Source: Sandaracinaceae bacterium
Lineage (GTDB): Bacteria > Myxococcota_A > Polyangia > Polyangiales > Houyiibacteriaceae
Assembly (NCBI GenBank): GCA_012514415.1
Contig: JAAZAH010000247.1
Location: 1-14,670 of the forward strand
Reading direction: 5' to 3'
Length of the DNA: 14,670 bases
Shown: piece after piece, positions 13,856-14,670 of the stretch
Layout: each line of letters starts with the position of its first letter
Numbering within the stretch: the first letter of the stretch is position 1
The notes under the pieces: model-generated
What the model was told of the DNA's origin: nothing
The model's input: only the letters and a program-made list of their open reading frames with translations
The model's database searches: none
Program-made: the position numbers and the translations under genes

Positions 13856-14287
13856 ATGGGCATCACGAAGAGCGCAAAAAGCAGCGAAATCGACCGTCAG
13901 TGGTTCGTCATCGACGCCGCGGGCATCCCCCTCGGCCGCCTCGCATCTGAGGTGGCGAAGATCCTCCGCGGCAAGCACCGTCCGACCTACACTCCGCATG
14001 CGGATACCGGCGATTTAGTCATCGTCGTCAACGCGGCGCAGGTCGGCCTGACGGGCAATAAGTCGCGTGATAAGATCTACTACACTCACTCGGGTTATCC
14101 CGGCGGTCTCCGGCAGGAGACGGCGGGGCATCTTCTCGCGCGTCGTCCCGAGCTCGCCATCGAGCGGGCCGTCCGCGGGATGCTCCCCAAGAACAGCCTT
14201 GGCCGCGCCATGGGCAAAAAGCTCAAGGTCTACGGCGGCGCTTCGCATCCCCACGCGGCGCAAAAGCCCCAGCCCCTTTCCATCTGA
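13856..14287 (+). CDS. rplM: 50S ribosomal protein L13
   Basis: Large-subunit ribosomal protein L13, an early 23S rRNA-binding assembly protein. The 143 residues match the usual length. Family features are RQWFVIDAAGIPLGRLAS (14-31), ILRGKHRPTYTPHADTGD (36-53), the YTHSGYPGGL loop (76-85), AVRGMLPKN (104-112) and LKVYGGASHPHAAQKP (122-137). The ATG at 13856 follows a purine-rich GGGAAGAA ending about 7 bases upstream. It is followed by rpsI after 10 bases, the standard two-gene operon. In E. coli L13 autoregulates this operon; no comparable leader structure was recognised here. Confidence 0.98.
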   Translation: MGITKSAKSSEIDRQWFVIDAAGIPLGRLASEVAKILRGKHRPTYTPHADTGDLVIVVNAAQVGLTGNKSRDKIYYTHSGYPGGLRQETAGHLLARRPELAIERAVRGMLPKNSLGRAMGKKLKVYGGASHPHAAQKPQPLSI

Positions 14288-14297
14288 GTAAATCGAT

Positions 14298-14670
14298 ATG
14301 GCTCACTCCAAAGTTATCCACGGCCGCTATTACGGTACAGGCAAGCGCAAGACGGCTGTTGCGCGTGTTTTCCTGAAGCCCGGCTCCGGCGTGACGACGG
14401 TGAACGGTCGCGCTTTTGAGGACTATTTCCCGAACGACGTGCTCCGTATGATCATCGCGCAGCCCTTCGAGGCCGTGTCGAAGACCGGACAGTTTGACGT
14501 CGAGGTGAATGTGGCAGGTGGCGGCTCCGCGGCGCAGGCCGAGGCCGTGCGCCATGGGATCGCGCGCGCGCTCGTCGAGCTCGATGAGAACCTCAAGGCG
14601 ACGCTGAAGCGAGCGGGGCTTCTCACGCGTGATGCGCGTAAGAAGGAGCGTAAGAAGCCGGGTCAGCCGG
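14298..14670 (+). CDS. rpsI: 30S ribosomal protein S9, 3' end outside the window (partial)
   Basis: Small-subunit ribosomal protein S9, whose C-terminal tail reaches the tRNA anticodon stem in the P site. 124 codons are visible before the window ends. The start MAHSKVIHGRYYGTGKRKTA contains the conserved GTGKRKTAVARVFLKPG segment. VNGRAFEDYF and VAGGGSAAQAEAVRHGIARA follow, and DARKKERKKPGQP leads into the conserved C-terminus. About ten residues, the basic Lys/Arg tail, should lie beyond the edge. The ATG at 14298 is 10 bases after the rplM stop. It has no strong ribosome binding site, consistent with coupling to rplM translation. Confidence 0.96.
   Translation, partial: MAHSKVIHGRYYGTGKRKTAVARVFLKPGSGVTTVNGRAFEDYFPNDVLRMIIAQPFEAVSKTGQFDVEVNVAGGGSAAQAEAVRHGIARALVELDENLKATLKRAGLLTRDARKKERKKPGQP

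Overview
This is a gene-dense, high-GC (about 60%, by eye) chromosomal window from a Gram-negative bacterium. The order rpoN - hpf - ptsN - hprK - rapZ - HPr - enzyme I, together with a PlsB-type glycerol-3-phosphate acyltransferase, fits the former Deltaproteobacteria (for example Myxococcota or Bradymonadota). In those groups a proteobacterial nitrogen-PTS neighbourhood is combined with an HPr kinase. This placement is inferred from gene content and order; no rRNA is present. No tRNA, rRNA, CRISPR array, insertion sequence or phage gene was seen.

Layout: (1) 1-1044, the C-terminal three quarters of a cytochrome P450, cut by the window edge. (2) 1045-1205, a short leader with an intrinsic-terminator-like hairpin ahead of rpoN. 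(3) 1206-8130, plus strand, a regulatory and phosphotransfer block: rpoN (sigma-54), hpf (ribosome hibernation), ptsN (EIIA-Ntr), hprK (HPr kinase/phosphorylase), rapZ, ptsH (HPr) and ptsI (enzyme I). The last four overlap start-to-stop as ATGA. The two large gaps in this block, hpf-ptsN and ptsN-hprK, are unusually rich in RNA hairpins. (4) 8139-13578, minus strand, a looser run read from right to left: plsB, a DUF2400/TIGR02757 protein with an endonuclease III-like iron-sulfur C-terminus, a lipoprotein with a thioredoxin-like fold but no CxxC, and a VAT1-like quinone oxidoreductase. It converges on ptsI with only 8 bases between stops. (5) 13579-13855, a divergent promoter region. (6) 13856-14670, plus strand, rplM (L13) and rpsI (S9, cut at the window end).

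How the genes work together: enzyme I would take phosphate from PEP and pass it to His16 of HPr, and from there to His68 of EIIA-Ntr. HprK would phosphorylate Ser47 of HPr in response to metabolite state. No sugar permease (EIIB/EIIC) or mannose-type EIIA is present here, so the chain looks regulatory rather than transporting. It shares a locus with sigma-54, a hibernation factor and RapZ.

The window is mostly conserved core genome. I see no clearly new multi-gene system. The strongest unexplained signal is a 24-position inverted repeat (3971-4023) ending at the base before the hprK ATG; as RNA it would bury the ribosome binding site. Other points of interest are competing hairpins upstream of ptsN, the endonuclease III-like features of the DUF2400 protein, and the redox-dead thioredoxin-like lipoprotein.
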